64,000 bases of DNA, from assembly GCF_021165955.1 (NCBI RefSeq), contig NZ_CP088952.1, positions 2,666,001-2,730,000 on the forward strand. Direction: 5' to 3'. Position 1 is the first letter of the stretch. Each line of letters starts with the position of its first letter. Source of the DNA: Massilia endophytica. GTDB taxonomy: Bacteria > Pseudomonadota > Gammaproteobacteria > Burkholderiales > Burkholderiaceae_D. The position numbers were made by a program, and so were the translations under genes. Below the pieces are notes generated by a model. It saw nothing but the letters and a program-made list of their open reading frames with translations, made no database searches and was not told where the DNA came from. This document shows positions 53,067-61,446 of this stretch, in pieces.

Positions 53067-54200
53067 TTACTTCGCAGCGTTCACGATGGCGCCGATCACA
53101 TCCGGAAAAGCCTGGGCGCCGGTCGCCCGGTCGAACAGGCCGAACTCGTGATTGCTGGTATAACCGTTATCCCAATACATGGGCACCAGGCCATGCGCGA
53201 CGGCGGAGCGCGTAACGTACTGGTCCCAATGCCTGCGGTGGGCTCCGGACGGATCGTATTCCTTGCGCTGGATGGCGCCATATTCGCCCAGGATGACCGG
53301 ATAGCCCTTGTCGATAAAGGCGGTTTTCATCTTCTTCATCTGGCCGTCGATATAGGACTCGTTGGCCCAGCCCGAAGGATTGGCGGCCTGCCCCCACTTC
53401 CAGGAATCGCTGTCGGTCTTGATCGCGAACTCCCACGGGTCGTAGAAGTGCACCTCCATCATCAGGCGGTCCGCGATACGGTCCTTAGGCATGGCGGCAT
53501 TGCAGCTCAGCGCATGGTCGATATTGGTGTTGAAGGACTGTACCACCAAATGGCGGCGCGCATTATTGCCCCCCGTGGCGCGTACCGTGTCGATGAACAC
53601 CTGGTTGAAGCCCTTCTGCACCTCGCAGTATTCGGCAGTGGGCGCGCTCCAGTCTCCATCCACCATGACCTCATTGGTCCCGGCGAACAGCAGGGTATCG
53701 CCGTAGTCCCTGAAATGCGTGGCGATCTGCGTCCAGTACCTGGCCAGGCGCGCGTTGGCCGCGTCGCGGTGGGCATAGTCGGGCTGCAGCCAGCCGCCGT
53801 CCCAGTGCACGTTCAGCATCACGTAAAGACCTGCCTTGCGGGCGGAATCCACTACCTCGGCCACCCGCGCCATCCACTGGGGGCTGATATTGTCCCTGGA
53901 GTCCGCATACTGCTTCCACGCGGCGGGGATGCGCACGCTGCGGAAACCGGCGGCCTTCACGGCATCGAACAGGGCCTGGTTCGCCTTCGGGTTGCCCCAG
54001 GCGGTTTCATTGAATTCCCTGCTGCCCCATACATAGCTGCGGCGGCCGATGGCCTCCAGCGAGTTCCCGAGATTCCATCCGGGGACCATCTCCGCCGCCA
54101 GCTGCGCGCTGCCCATGCTACGCATGGCGCCAGCCGCCTGCGCGAACGGCGCATTGCATAAAGCAAGTGAGAGTACTGCTGCCTGCCACAGGGATTTCAT
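53067..54200 (-). CDS. GH5 (subfamily 4-like) endoglucanase/xyloglucanase, exported
   Basis: This 377-residue exported enzyme (signal peptide ending FAQAA) is a family 5 endoglucanase. It has the GH5 opening PGWNLGNSLEAIG, the block FRSVRIPAAWKQY, the acid/base Glu in LLFAGTNEVMVDGDW and the nucleophile Glu in YPVILGEYGAIQ. The sequence style is that of subfamily 4, many members of which cleave xyloglucan internally. It is the only clear endo-enzyme of the region and would produce the oligosaccharides for the receptor at 33-36 kb. It starts an operon with GH3; element copy E lies in the promoter shared with the divergent GH42 gene. Confidence 0.9.
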   Translation of the reverse strand: MKSLWQAAVLSLALCNAPFAQAAGAMRSMGSAQLAAEMVPGWNLGNSLEAIGRRSYVWGSREFNETAWGNPKANQALFDAVKAAGFRSVRIPAAWKQYADSRDNISPQWMARVAEVVDSARKAGLYVMLNVHWDGGWLQPDYAHRDAANARLARYWTQIATHFRDYGDTLLFAGTNEVMVDGDWSAPTAEYCEVQKGFNQVFIDTVRATGGNNARRHLVVQSFNTNIDHALSCNAAMPKDRIADRLMMEVHFYDPWEFAIKTDSDSWKWGQAANPSGWANESYIDGQMKKMKTAFIDKGYPVILGEYGAIQRKEYDPSGAHRRHWDQYVTRSAVAHGLVPMYWDNGYTSNHEFGLFDRATGAQAFPDVIGAIVNAAK

Positions 54201-54254
54201 CGTTTTCCAGAGTTTCTTTACTGTGGATATTCTGGGATCGGTTCCACAGGCGGG

Positions 54255-54274
54255 CAATTACAAAAACCGCCAAG
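54255..54274 (-). promoter_or_regulatory. Six-copy element, copy E (GH5 / GH42 promoter)
   Basis: Plus strand CAATTACAAAAACCGCCAAG; towards GH5 TTGGCGGTTTTTGTAATTG, 54 bp before the start. This copy lacks the TCGTT half found in others. Confidence 0.58.
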
Positions 54275-54368
54275 GGCGAATATGAAATTGCGCAGTTGGC
54301 GGAGTTGGCTGGACGAACACGCCCGGCCTTCACCACAATGGCAAGGATTCGGACTACAAGGACAAGGA

Positions 54369-56471
54369 ATGCTGAAAAGGACCCTGCTCGCCATCAGCCT
54401 GTCGTACGCGCTCACCGCCGCCGCCCAGGCCCCTCTCCCCACCATCCTTTACGGAACGGCCTACTACCACGAATACATGCCCTATGAGCGGCTGGAGAAG
54501 GACGTGCAGATGATGAAGGCGGCGGGCTTCAATGTCGTTCGCCTCGGCGAATCCACCTGGAGCCTGTGGGAGCCGGAGGATGGGCGCTTCGAATACGCCT
54601 GGATGGACCGGGTGATCGATGCCATGGGCAAGGCTGGCATCAGGGTCATCATGGGAACGCCCACCTACTCCATTCCCGCGTGGATGGCGAGGCAGCATCC
54701 TGAGATCCTGGCCCGCAAGTTCAACGGGGTCCAGAACATGTACGGCATGCGGCAGAACATGAATACGGATTCCGCCGCTTACCGCTTCTACGCGGAACGA
54801 CTGATCCGCCGGATAGTGAGCCGCTACAAGGACAACCCGAACGTCATCGGCTGGCAGATCGACAACGAGACGGCCAGCTATGGCGCGGCCAACGACGATG
54901 TCTTCGTCCGATTCCAGCGCCATCTCGAAAAGAAGTTCGGCACGCCGGAAAACCTCAGCAAGGCCTGGTTCCTGAATTACTGGGGCCAGGACCTGCACTC
55001 CTGGGCGGACCTGCCGCGCCCAGACGGGGCGCAGAGCACCGGCTACAAGCTGGAATGGTCGCGCTGGGGCCAGATGCGTGTGACGGATTTCCTTCACTGG
55101 CAGGCGAAACTGGTGCGCGAACACGCCGCCCCGCGCCAGTTCGTGACCCACGACTTTGCCGGTTCGATGCACAGCGATGTGAATGAAGAAGCCGTGGCGC
55201 GCGCGCTCGACATCCCGGCCGTGAACATCTACCACTGGGGCCCGAGCGAGAACTACAACGGCGCCGACCAGAGCCTGCAGGCGGATTTCACCCGCTCCCT
55301 CAAGCGCGGGAACTTCCTCGTGACGGAAACCAATGCGCAGTCCACCGACTGGAGCTCCTCCTTCCAGTACCCTCCATACGACGGCCAGTTCCGGCAGGAC
55401 GTTTATACCCACCTTTCCAACGGTTCCAACATGGTGGAGTACTGGCACTGGTCCTCCATCCATGCCAACCAGGAGACCTACTGGAAAGGCGTGCTGTCGC
55501 ACGACATGGAGCCGAACCGGGCCTACGCCGAGATGAGCCGCGCCGGCCGCGAACTGCAAAAGATCGGGCCGCGACTGGCCAACCTGAAGCTGCGCAGCGA
55601 TGTCGCCATCCTGTGGAGCCGCGATTCCCTCAATGCCCTCAACGACATGCCCTTCGCAAAGGAAACGCAATGGGGAGCTGGCGGCAGCAAGGCCGATTAC
55701 GGCTCGCTCGTGCGCCAGATGCACCGCGCGCTCTACGACATGAACGTTGGCGCCGACTTCGTTTTTCCGGATACGGAGAACTTCTCTTCCTACAAGCTGC
55801 TGCTCGTGCCGTCGCTGTACATTGCCGACGAAGCCCTGCTCAAGCGCATTGCGGAATACATCCGCAAGGGCGGGCACGCCGTGATGACCTTCAAGAGCGG
55901 TTTCGCCAACGAAAACGCCGCCGTGCGCTGGACCATGGCGCCCGGCCCCCTGCGCGAAGCCCTCGGCTTCCACTATCAGGAATTCTCCAATCTCGCGCAG
56001 CCGCTGAAGCTGAAGGACGATCCCTTCCAGACCGGCGCGGACAACAAGGTGCAATACTGGGCCGAATTCCTGCAGCTCGATACCGCAAGGGCCCTCGCCT
56101 ACTACGACCATCATTTCTTCGGCCGCTGGCCCGCGGTCACGCAGAACCAGTACGGCGCGGGCAAGGTGATTTATGAAGGGAGCTACCTCTCGGACAAGCT
56201 GCAGAAGGCCGTGCTGCAAACGGCCCTGCGCGAGGCAGGCCTCGCGGGGCCGGACCAGCAGCTGCCGCCGCAGATCCACACCCGCAGCGGCACGAACGGC
56301 AATGGCCGCACCGTGCGCTACTTCTTCAACTATTCCGGCGCGGCAGCCAGCTTCACCTACCAGCACAAGGCGGGAGCCGAGCTGCTCGCCCCGCGCCAGG
56401 TCAAGCCGGGCGACACGCTGGCCCTGGCGCCATGGGATGTCGCGATTATCGAGGAAGGGACGGGCCGCTAG
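54369..56471 (+). CDS. GH42 beta-galactosidase, exported
   Basis: This 700-residue exported enzyme has a signal peptide ending TAAAQ and the GH42 trimer-type barrel: FNVVRLGESTWSLWEPEDGRFEYAWMD, the acid/base Glu in VIGWQIDNETASYG and the nucleophile Glu in FLVTETNAQST. The Trp-rich block MVEYWHWSSIHANQETYWKGVL and the C-terminal domain (TEDFSSYKLLLVPSLYI-like) follow. It probably removes beta-1,2-galactose from xyloglucan side chains or beta-galactan ends. I start at ATG 54369; the open frame to 54282 has no conserved sequence. Its stop codon overlaps the convergent CE1 stop by 4 bp. Confidence 0.9.
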   Translation: MLKRTLLAISLSYALTAAAQAPLPTILYGTAYYHEYMPYERLEKDVQMMKAAGFNVVRLGESTWSLWEPEDGRFEYAWMDRVIDAMGKAGIRVIMGTPTYSIPAWMARQHPEILARKFNGVQNMYGMRQNMNTDSAAYRFYAERLIRRIVSRYKDNPNVIGWQIDNETASYGAANDDVFVRFQRHLEKKFGTPENLSKAWFLNYWGQDLHSWADLPRPDGAQSTGYKLEWSRWGQMRVTDFLHWQAKLVREHAAPRQFVTHDFAGSMHSDVNEEAVARALDIPAVNIYHWGPSENYNGADQSLQADFTRSLKRGNFLVTETNAQSTDWSSSFQYPPYDGQFRQDVYTHLSNGSNMVEYWHWSSIHANQETYWKGVLSHDMEPNRAYAEMSRAGRELQKIGPRLANLKLRSDVAILWSRDSLNALNDMPFAKETQWGAGGSKADYGSLVRQMHRALYDMNVGADFVFPDTENFSSYKLLLVPSLYIADEALLKRIAEYIRKGGHAVMTFKSGFANENAAVRWTMAPGPLREALGFHYQEFSNLAQPLKLKDDPFQTGADNKVQYWAEFLQLDTARALAYYDHHFFGRWPAVTQNQYGAGKVIYEGSYLSDKLQKAVLQTALREAGLAGPDQQLPPQIHTRSGTNGNGRTVRYFFNYSGAAASFTYQHKAGAELLAPRQVKPGDTLALAPWDVAIIEEGTGR

Positions 56472-57340
56472 CGGAACAGGAAGCGGGCGAAGTGGTACAG
56501 GTTCTCCGCCCAGCTTTCGCGGTCATGCCCGTACGCGTCCACATTCCACACATGCGGCACTCCCTGCTGCTGCAGGTAGCTGTGCAGGTCCTGCGATACG
56601 CCCATTAATCCGTCCTGCCTGCCGCATGAAAGATAGAGCAATTGCAGCTGGCGCCGCGCGGCGGCGGGTTCCGGCAGCAGCGCGGCTGCGGGCCGGGTAT
56701 TGGGCGCGGACGAGAAGCCGCCCACCCAGGCAAACGTATCGAGGTGGGTGAGGCCGAAGTTCAGCGCCTGCCCGCCTCCCATCGAGAGTCCGGCAATCGC
56801 CCGTTTCGTGCGGTCGGCCAGGGTGGGATAGGCCTTGTCCACGGCCGGAATCAGGGACTCCAGCAGGTCGCGCTCGAACTGGGCAAAGGCAGCGATGTGG
56901 TCGGGCGCAAAGGTGCGCTCGCCTGGCGGCACCCTGTCGTCGGCCATCGCCCGTCCATTGGGCATGACCACAATCATGGGAACGGCCCCGCCCTCTCCAA
57001 TCAGGCCGTCGAGGATGGGTTGCGCCCGCACATAGCCGGTCCACTCATGCTGGTTGCCTCCAATGCCGTGCAGGAGGTAGAGCACGGGATAGCGGCGCTG
57101 CGGGGTGTAGCCGGGAGGCAGGTAGACTCGCGCCATGCGCTGGGTGCCGGTGACGGCGGAGGCATAGCCGAAGTCCGCCACCGTTCCCTGCGCGGCGCCT
57201 GGCTTCACCTTGTCGAAACCGGCCGCCGGCGCTGCCGCCTGGGCACGCACTTCCTGCACAGGCGACGCGGCGCCGATTGCGGCCAGAGCGCCAGCGAGCA
57301 GGGCCGGCGCCAGTTTTTTCAGGGTGGAATTCATCGCCAT
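56468..57340 (-). CDS. CE1-type esterase, exported
   Basis: This 290-residue protein has a signal peptide (ending VRAQA) and a CE1/esterase-D alpha/beta-hydrolase fold: RVYLPPGYTPQRRYPVLYLLHGIGGNQHEW, the nucleophile elbow AIAGLSMGGGQAL, and the late Asp/His region WNVDAYGHDRESW. Such enzymes cleave acetyl or feruloyl esters from plant cell-wall polysaccharides. It is the last gene of a three-gene operon (SGNH, SGNH-GH97, CE1), separated by 6 bp from the fusion gene. Three different esterase folds in one operon suggest a substituted polymer as substrate. Confidence 0.87.
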   Translation of the reverse strand: MAMNSTLKKLAPALLAGALAAIGAASPVQEVRAQAAAPAAGFDKVKPGAAQGTVADFGYASAVTGTQRMARVYLPPGYTPQRRYPVLYLLHGIGGNQHEWTGYVRAQPILDGLIGEGGAVPMIVVMPNGRAMADDRVPPGERTFAPDHIAAFAQFERDLLESLIPAVDKAYPTLADRTKRAIAGLSMGGGQALNFGLTHLDTFAWVGGFSSAPNTRPAAALLPEPAAARRQLQLLYLSCGRQDGLMGVSQDLHSYLQQQGVPHVWNVDAYGHDRESWAENLYHFARFLFR

Positions 57341-57346
57341 GGAGCC

Positions 57347-60007
57347 TCAGGGCAGCGGCGAAAGCACGGCGACCGCGCCGCCGGAGGCGGCGAGCGAAAG
57401 CTTCACCCGGCTGCCGCGCTTCACGCGCGCTTCGCTGGAGTTCAGGTGATTGGCATCCTTCCCGTCCTGGAGAATTTCGGCGCGGTAGTTCACGCCCGGC
57501 TCGATGAAGGAAAGGGGCAGGTCGATCACGCGCGGCGCTTCGTTGCCCATTGCCCCGATATACCAGGTGCGCCCCTTGCGGCGGGCGGTGACGATGTACT
57601 GGCCGATATCGCCTTCCAGGACGCGCGTTTCGTCCCAGCTCGTGGGCACCTTGCCGATGAAGCTTGCGCCGTCGGCCCAGCTGCCGTCGGCGTTCCTGTA
57701 CGCATCCGGGCTGTCCGCAACCATGGCCACTGGCGAATCGTAGACCACATACATGGCCACCGCCTGGCCGCGCGTGGTCTGCACGAAGGGCTTGGCGGAG
57801 CGGATCTGCTTGGGGAACTCGGATGACGCCAGCGAGCGGAAGCCGCCCGGCGTGTAGTCCATCGGTCCAAGCAGCATGCGGGTGAAAGGCAGCGTCACGT
57901 TATGGGTGGCCGTGATGCGCTTGCTCCACTTGTTGTACTCGGCGCCCAGCACGCCTTCCTGCGTCATGTAGTTCGGATAGGTGCGCAACAGGCCATCGGG
58001 CGGATAGGCCCCGTGCAGGTTCACCATGAGGCGGTTGGCTGCAGCCTTCTCCAGCAGCTTGTGGTAGAAGCCCACCATCTCCTGGTCGTTGCGGTCCATG
58101 AAGTCCACCTTGATACCCTTGATGCCCCAGGAGGAATACAGGCGCAGGGCATCGTCCATCTGCCGGTCCAGCTGCTTCCACTGCAGCCATACCCAGACGC
58201 CTACGCCCTTCTCCCTGGCATAGGAAATAATGCCCGGCATATCCATCGCCGCGATTGGGCGCAGGACATTGGCGGGCGCCGGGGTTTCGGAACTGCCCTC
58301 GTACCAGCCTTCGTCGATGAGAATGTATTCGAGGCCCATGGAGGCGGCAAAGTCGATATAGGCGCGGTAGGTGGCCGTGTTCACGCCCGCGTTCGGAACG
58401 CCGGCGGCCCAGCCGTTCCACCAGTCCCAGGCAGCCTTGCCCGGCTTGATCCAGCTGGTATCGGCAATCTTCGAAGGGGCGCCAAGGGTCGCAATGAGAC
58501 TGGACGCCGTGAGCCCGCCCGGCGAGTCGGCCAGCATGACCACGCGCCACGGCGTAGCCAGAGGAGCTTCCGCCAGGTTCGCATTGACGGCGGGACGCTG
58601 CCAGGGCGACTCATCGCCCTCGCCTTTGCCCCACGACAGCGACACCTGGACACCCAGTCCGCCCTCGCCCCGTCCGGCGTAGTAGGCGCCAGCGTAGTCC
58701 CGCTTGTCGGCTTCGGCGATGGCGAAGGTGGTGCTCTTGCGGCCCGTCTTGCACACCAGCGGCGCGTCGAACAGGTGGGCGGGGCGGATGGCCGAGGCCT
58801 TGACGGGATCGAACTCGCCTTCGTGGGAATTCTCGTTGCGGCCCGGGTTGAAGCCCCAGCACTGGTAGTCGGACGGGAAATGGAAACCCGTCATCTCGCC
58901 GAAGATGCCCAGCTTCTTCTCCTGTTCCTGCTTCGGCAGCACGTAGCGGAACGCGATGCCATCGTCGTATGCCCGCGCCACCAGCCGGAGCTGCAGGGGC
59001 TTGTCCTTTCCGGTCAGCGCCAGCTCGGCTTCGTTGTAATGGTCTTGGACACTGGCCGCCTTGCCAGCGACGGGACGATAAGTGTCGTTCACTGCCCGCT
59101 GCTCCACGCCCGCCAGCCGCAGCGAGTTGCCGTCCAGCGCGCCCGCATTGGTGGCCAGGCCGAGCGGCGACTGCGCAATCACCACGGCGCCGTCGCGGGT
59201 GACGGTATAGGCCAGCTTGCCATCGCGCACCGCCAGGTCGATGCGGTTACGTCCGTCGGGGGACGTCACCGTATAGGCCGGATCGGCGGATGCCAGCAGG
59301 CGCTCGATATCGGGAACCATCGCGCCAGCCAGCAGCTGGTAGCCTTTCTCGGAGAAATGCAGGAGATCGGGCTGCAGCTCCTTCGACAGCTCGCCGCCCG
59401 GTCCGGTGAAGAGCGATCCATAGTCATGGACGAAAACCGCCTTGCCGTCGTCCAGCGTCCTGATTTTCGCGTTGAGCGCCGCGATCTGCTTTCGCTCCCC
59501 GGAATCCGGCCCTGCTTCAGGGAGCACGGAATTGAGCAGGATACGCGCCGCCGGGTACTGCTTGCGCAGCTTCGCCACAACGGCCTGGATGCCGCCGAAC
59601 ACCTGCCCGGCCTTTTCGTTGCAGAGATTGATGTTGTTCACGCCAATCATCAGCACCACCAGCTTGGGCTTCAGGGACGCGATGGCGGGGTCCTTCAGCC
59701 GCCACAGAACATTGCCGGTGTGGTCGCCGCCGATGCCGAAGTTGGCGGGATTGAAGCGGCCGAAGCTGCTCTCCCAGAGCGCTTTCGGCCACATTTCGGT
59801 GAGAGAGTCGCCGACGAATATCACATCGACATTGCCCTGCTTCGCGCGCGCCACCTGCTCCGCGTGCATCCCGCGCCAGCGCTCGATGGACATCCATGGG
59901 TAGTCGACAGTGCGCGGGGCCACATTGAGCGCGCAGCTGGCTGCACTTGCCGACTGCGCGAGGCTCGCAGCCAGCAGGAGAAAAACGGCACAGGCGGATT
60001 TACGCAT
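57347..60007 (-). CDS. Bifunctional SGNH esterase - GH97 alpha-galactosidase fusion, exported
   Basis: This 886-residue exported protein joins two enzymes. Residues about 45-240 are a SGNH/GDSL esterase: VIFVGDSLTEMW (Ser 67), GIGGDHTGNV, LMIGVNNIN and LQPDLLHFSEKGY (Asp/His). From about residue 245 a complete GH97 follows: the N-terminal beta-sandwich, then the TIM barrel with YILIDEGWYEG, KGIKVDFMDRND (the Asp nucleophile of the retaining, alpha-galactosidase-type branch) and NYMTQEGVLGAEYNKW (Glu), and a C-terminal beta domain. I start at ATG 60007, which gives the signal peptide MRKSACAVFLLLAASLAQSA; a TTG four codons upstream is alternative. No frameshift is seen at the junction. Confidence 0.88.
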   Translation of the reverse strand: MRKSACAVFLLLAASLAQSASAASCALNVAPRTVDYPWMSIERWRGMHAEQVARAKQGNVDVIFVGDSLTEMWPKALWESSFGRFNPANFGIGGDHTGNVLWRLKDPAIASLKPKLVVLMIGVNNINLCNEKAGQVFGGIQAVVAKLRKQYPAARILLNSVLPEAGPDSGERKQIAALNAKIRTLDDGKAVFVHDYGSLFTGPGGELSKELQPDLLHFSEKGYQLLAGAMVPDIERLLASADPAYTVTSPDGRNRIDLAVRDGKLAYTVTRDGAVVIAQSPLGLATNAGALDGNSLRLAGVEQRAVNDTYRPVAGKAASVQDHYNEAELALTGKDKPLQLRLVARAYDDGIAFRYVLPKQEQEKKLGIFGEMTGFHFPSDYQCWGFNPGRNENSHEGEFDPVKASAIRPAHLFDAPLVCKTGRKSTTFAIAEADKRDYAGAYYAGRGEGGLGVQVSLSWGKGEGDESPWQRPAVNANLAEAPLATPWRVVMLADSPGGLTASSLIATLGAPSKIADTSWIKPGKAAWDWWNGWAAGVPNAGVNTATYRAYIDFAASMGLEYILIDEGWYEGSSETPAPANVLRPIAAMDMPGIISYAREKGVGVWVWLQWKQLDRQMDDALRLYSSWGIKGIKVDFMDRNDQEMVGFYHKLLEKAAANRLMVNLHGAYPPDGLLRTYPNYMTQEGVLGAEYNKWSKRITATHNVTLPFTRMLLGPMDYTPGGFRSLASSEFPKQIRSAKPFVQTTRGQAVAMYVVYDSPVAMVADSPDAYRNADGSWADGASFIGKVPTSWDETRVLEGDIGQYIVTARRKGRTWYIGAMGNEAPRVIDLPLSFIEPGVNYRAEILQDGKDANHLNSSEARVKRGSRVKLSLAASGGAVAVLSPLP

Positions 60008-60022
60008 CGGTTCTTTCAAGGT

Positions 60023-61309
60023 TTACTCCGATAACAGTTTTTGCAGGACGGGCTCCATGCTGCGAGCCCAGATTTCGTAACCCTTTTCCTGCGGATGCAG
60101 CATGTCGGGCATGATCTCGCGCGAGAGCGTGCCGTCGGCATTCAGAAGGGAGGAATTGATATTGGCGAAGAAGACATGGCGGTCATCCGCGTATCCCCCG
60201 ATGATCGCGTTCACCCGTTCGTTCAGGCGGCGCAGGAAGGCCGAAGGCTGTTCTTCGCGCGGGAAAATGGCCAGCAAAAGGATCTTGGTCTGCGGCAGGC
60301 GGCGGCGCAGGTCCTCGATGATTGCCTTGACGCCTGCCGCTGTCGCTTCCGGCTCGTCCTCGCGGTGGCCCGCGTTGTTTGTGCCTATCATGAGCACCGC
60401 CACCCTGGGCGCAATCCCATCCACCTCGCCATGCTGCAGGCGCCACAGCACGTTCTCCGTGGTGTCGCCACTGAAGCCGAGGCCCACCGCGTTGTATTTC
60501 GCGTAGTAGCGCTGCCAAACCGGAGCGCCGGACTTCTCCCAGCCTTCGGTGATCGAATCGCCGACGAAAATCAGCTGCGGGCTCTTGCCCGCTTCCCTGA
60601 GCTTGCGGACCTCTTCCAGCTTCTTCTCATGGCGCGGAATCCACCAGCCGAGCGACCAGGCGTGGGTAAGCGGCGCCGGGGTCACCGCCTCGGTGCGGTA
60701 ATCCGCACATTGCGCATTGGGCTCCCCGCCGCGCACAAGCCGTATATTCGCCACCGCCACCTGGCCTGCGCCATTGCCCTCCAGCGCGAAAGGCGTGGAG
60801 ACCTTGCTGAAATCGTCGCCTGCGCGCGCGAAGCACGCCAGGGAGAAGGACAGGCGCCGCCAGCCCTTGCCCTGCAGCGCACGCCCTGGCAGCACATAGG
60901 AGACTTTGCGCTTGCAGTCCGGTCCGCAGCGCATGGTGAAATAGATGCCGCCTTCGGAGAGGTCGGTGACATGGATGTCGAATTCCAGCGTTCCGTCCCC
61001 GGTGAACGGCCGTAGATCCAGAGGCGCCCCGCCGTCCAGGCGCAGGCCGGAGAACCAGGCGTCCTTCCATTGCAGCGAAAGCGCGTCATGCCTGCCCGCC
61101 ACCTCCCCTGCCCGCGCGCTCACCCGGCCGTTCACCGCCGGGGAGTCGGCCCGCAGGACCTGCTCGGGCCCCTCGGTACCCGCTACCATCACGCTCCACG
61201 AAGGGAGCGGCTTGCCGTTGTAAAGGATCAGCTCACGGTTCTGAGCACAGGCGAGGGGCACGGTCGCCGCGAGGGCGGCCGCTGTAATGAGTGAGATTGC
61301 AGTCTTCAT
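60023..61309 (-). CDS. SGNH esterase with N-terminal carbohydrate-binding-like domain, exported
   Basis: This 428-residue exported protein has a signal peptide ending ACAQ. Residues about 45-195 form a jelly-roll domain with ALSLQWKDAWFSGLRL, GTLEFDIHVTDLSEGG and a conserved disulphide-type CGPDC; it resembles the C-terminal domain of the ExoP-type GH3 glucohydrolases. Residues 245-420 are a SGNH hydrolase: LIFVGDSITEGW (Ser 252), FSGDTTENVLWRL, LMIGTNNAGH and MLHPQEKGY. It is the first gene of the esterase-GH97 operon, and element copy F lies 32 bp upstream. Probable role: deacetylation of xyloglucan-type oligosaccharides. Confidence 0.85.
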   Translation of the reverse strand: MKTAISLITAAALAATVPLACAQNRELILYNGKPLPSWSVMVAGTEGPEQVLRADSPAVNGRVSARAGEVAGRHDALSLQWKDAWFSGLRLDGGAPLDLRPFTGDGTLEFDIHVTDLSEGGIYFTMRCGPDCKRKVSYVLPGRALQGKGWRRLSFSLACFARAGDDFSKVSTPFALEGNGAGQVAVANIRLVRGGEPNAQCADYRTEAVTPAPLTHAWSLGWWIPRHEKKLEEVRKLREAGKSPQLIFVGDSITEGWEKSGAPVWQRYYAKYNAVGLGFSGDTTENVLWRLQHGEVDGIAPRVAVLMIGTNNAGHREDEPEATAAGVKAIIEDLRRRLPQTKILLLAIFPREEQPSAFLRRLNERVNAIIGGYADDRHVFFANINSSLLNADGTLSREIMPDMLHPQEKGYEIWARSMEPVLQKLLSE

Positions 61310-61341
61310 CCGGCGATTGTGCAAGCGGCAGATGAGCGGAG

Positions 61342-61361
61342 CAATTACAAAATTCGCTAAT
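61342..61361 (-). promoter_or_regulatory. Six-copy element, copy F (SGNH operon promoter)
   Basis: Plus strand CAATTACAAAATTCGCTAAT; towards the SGNH gene TTAGCGAATTTTGTAATTG, with TCGTT 7 bases upstream. It is only 32 bp from the start codon, the closest of the six copies. Confidence 0.58.
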
Positions 61362-61446
61362 CGGGAAAACGATATTGCACAGGCCAGAACAGAACCTGGG
61401 CAAGTCTTGCGATATCATCGGCTCGCATGCGTGTCGTGGAGCAGCG

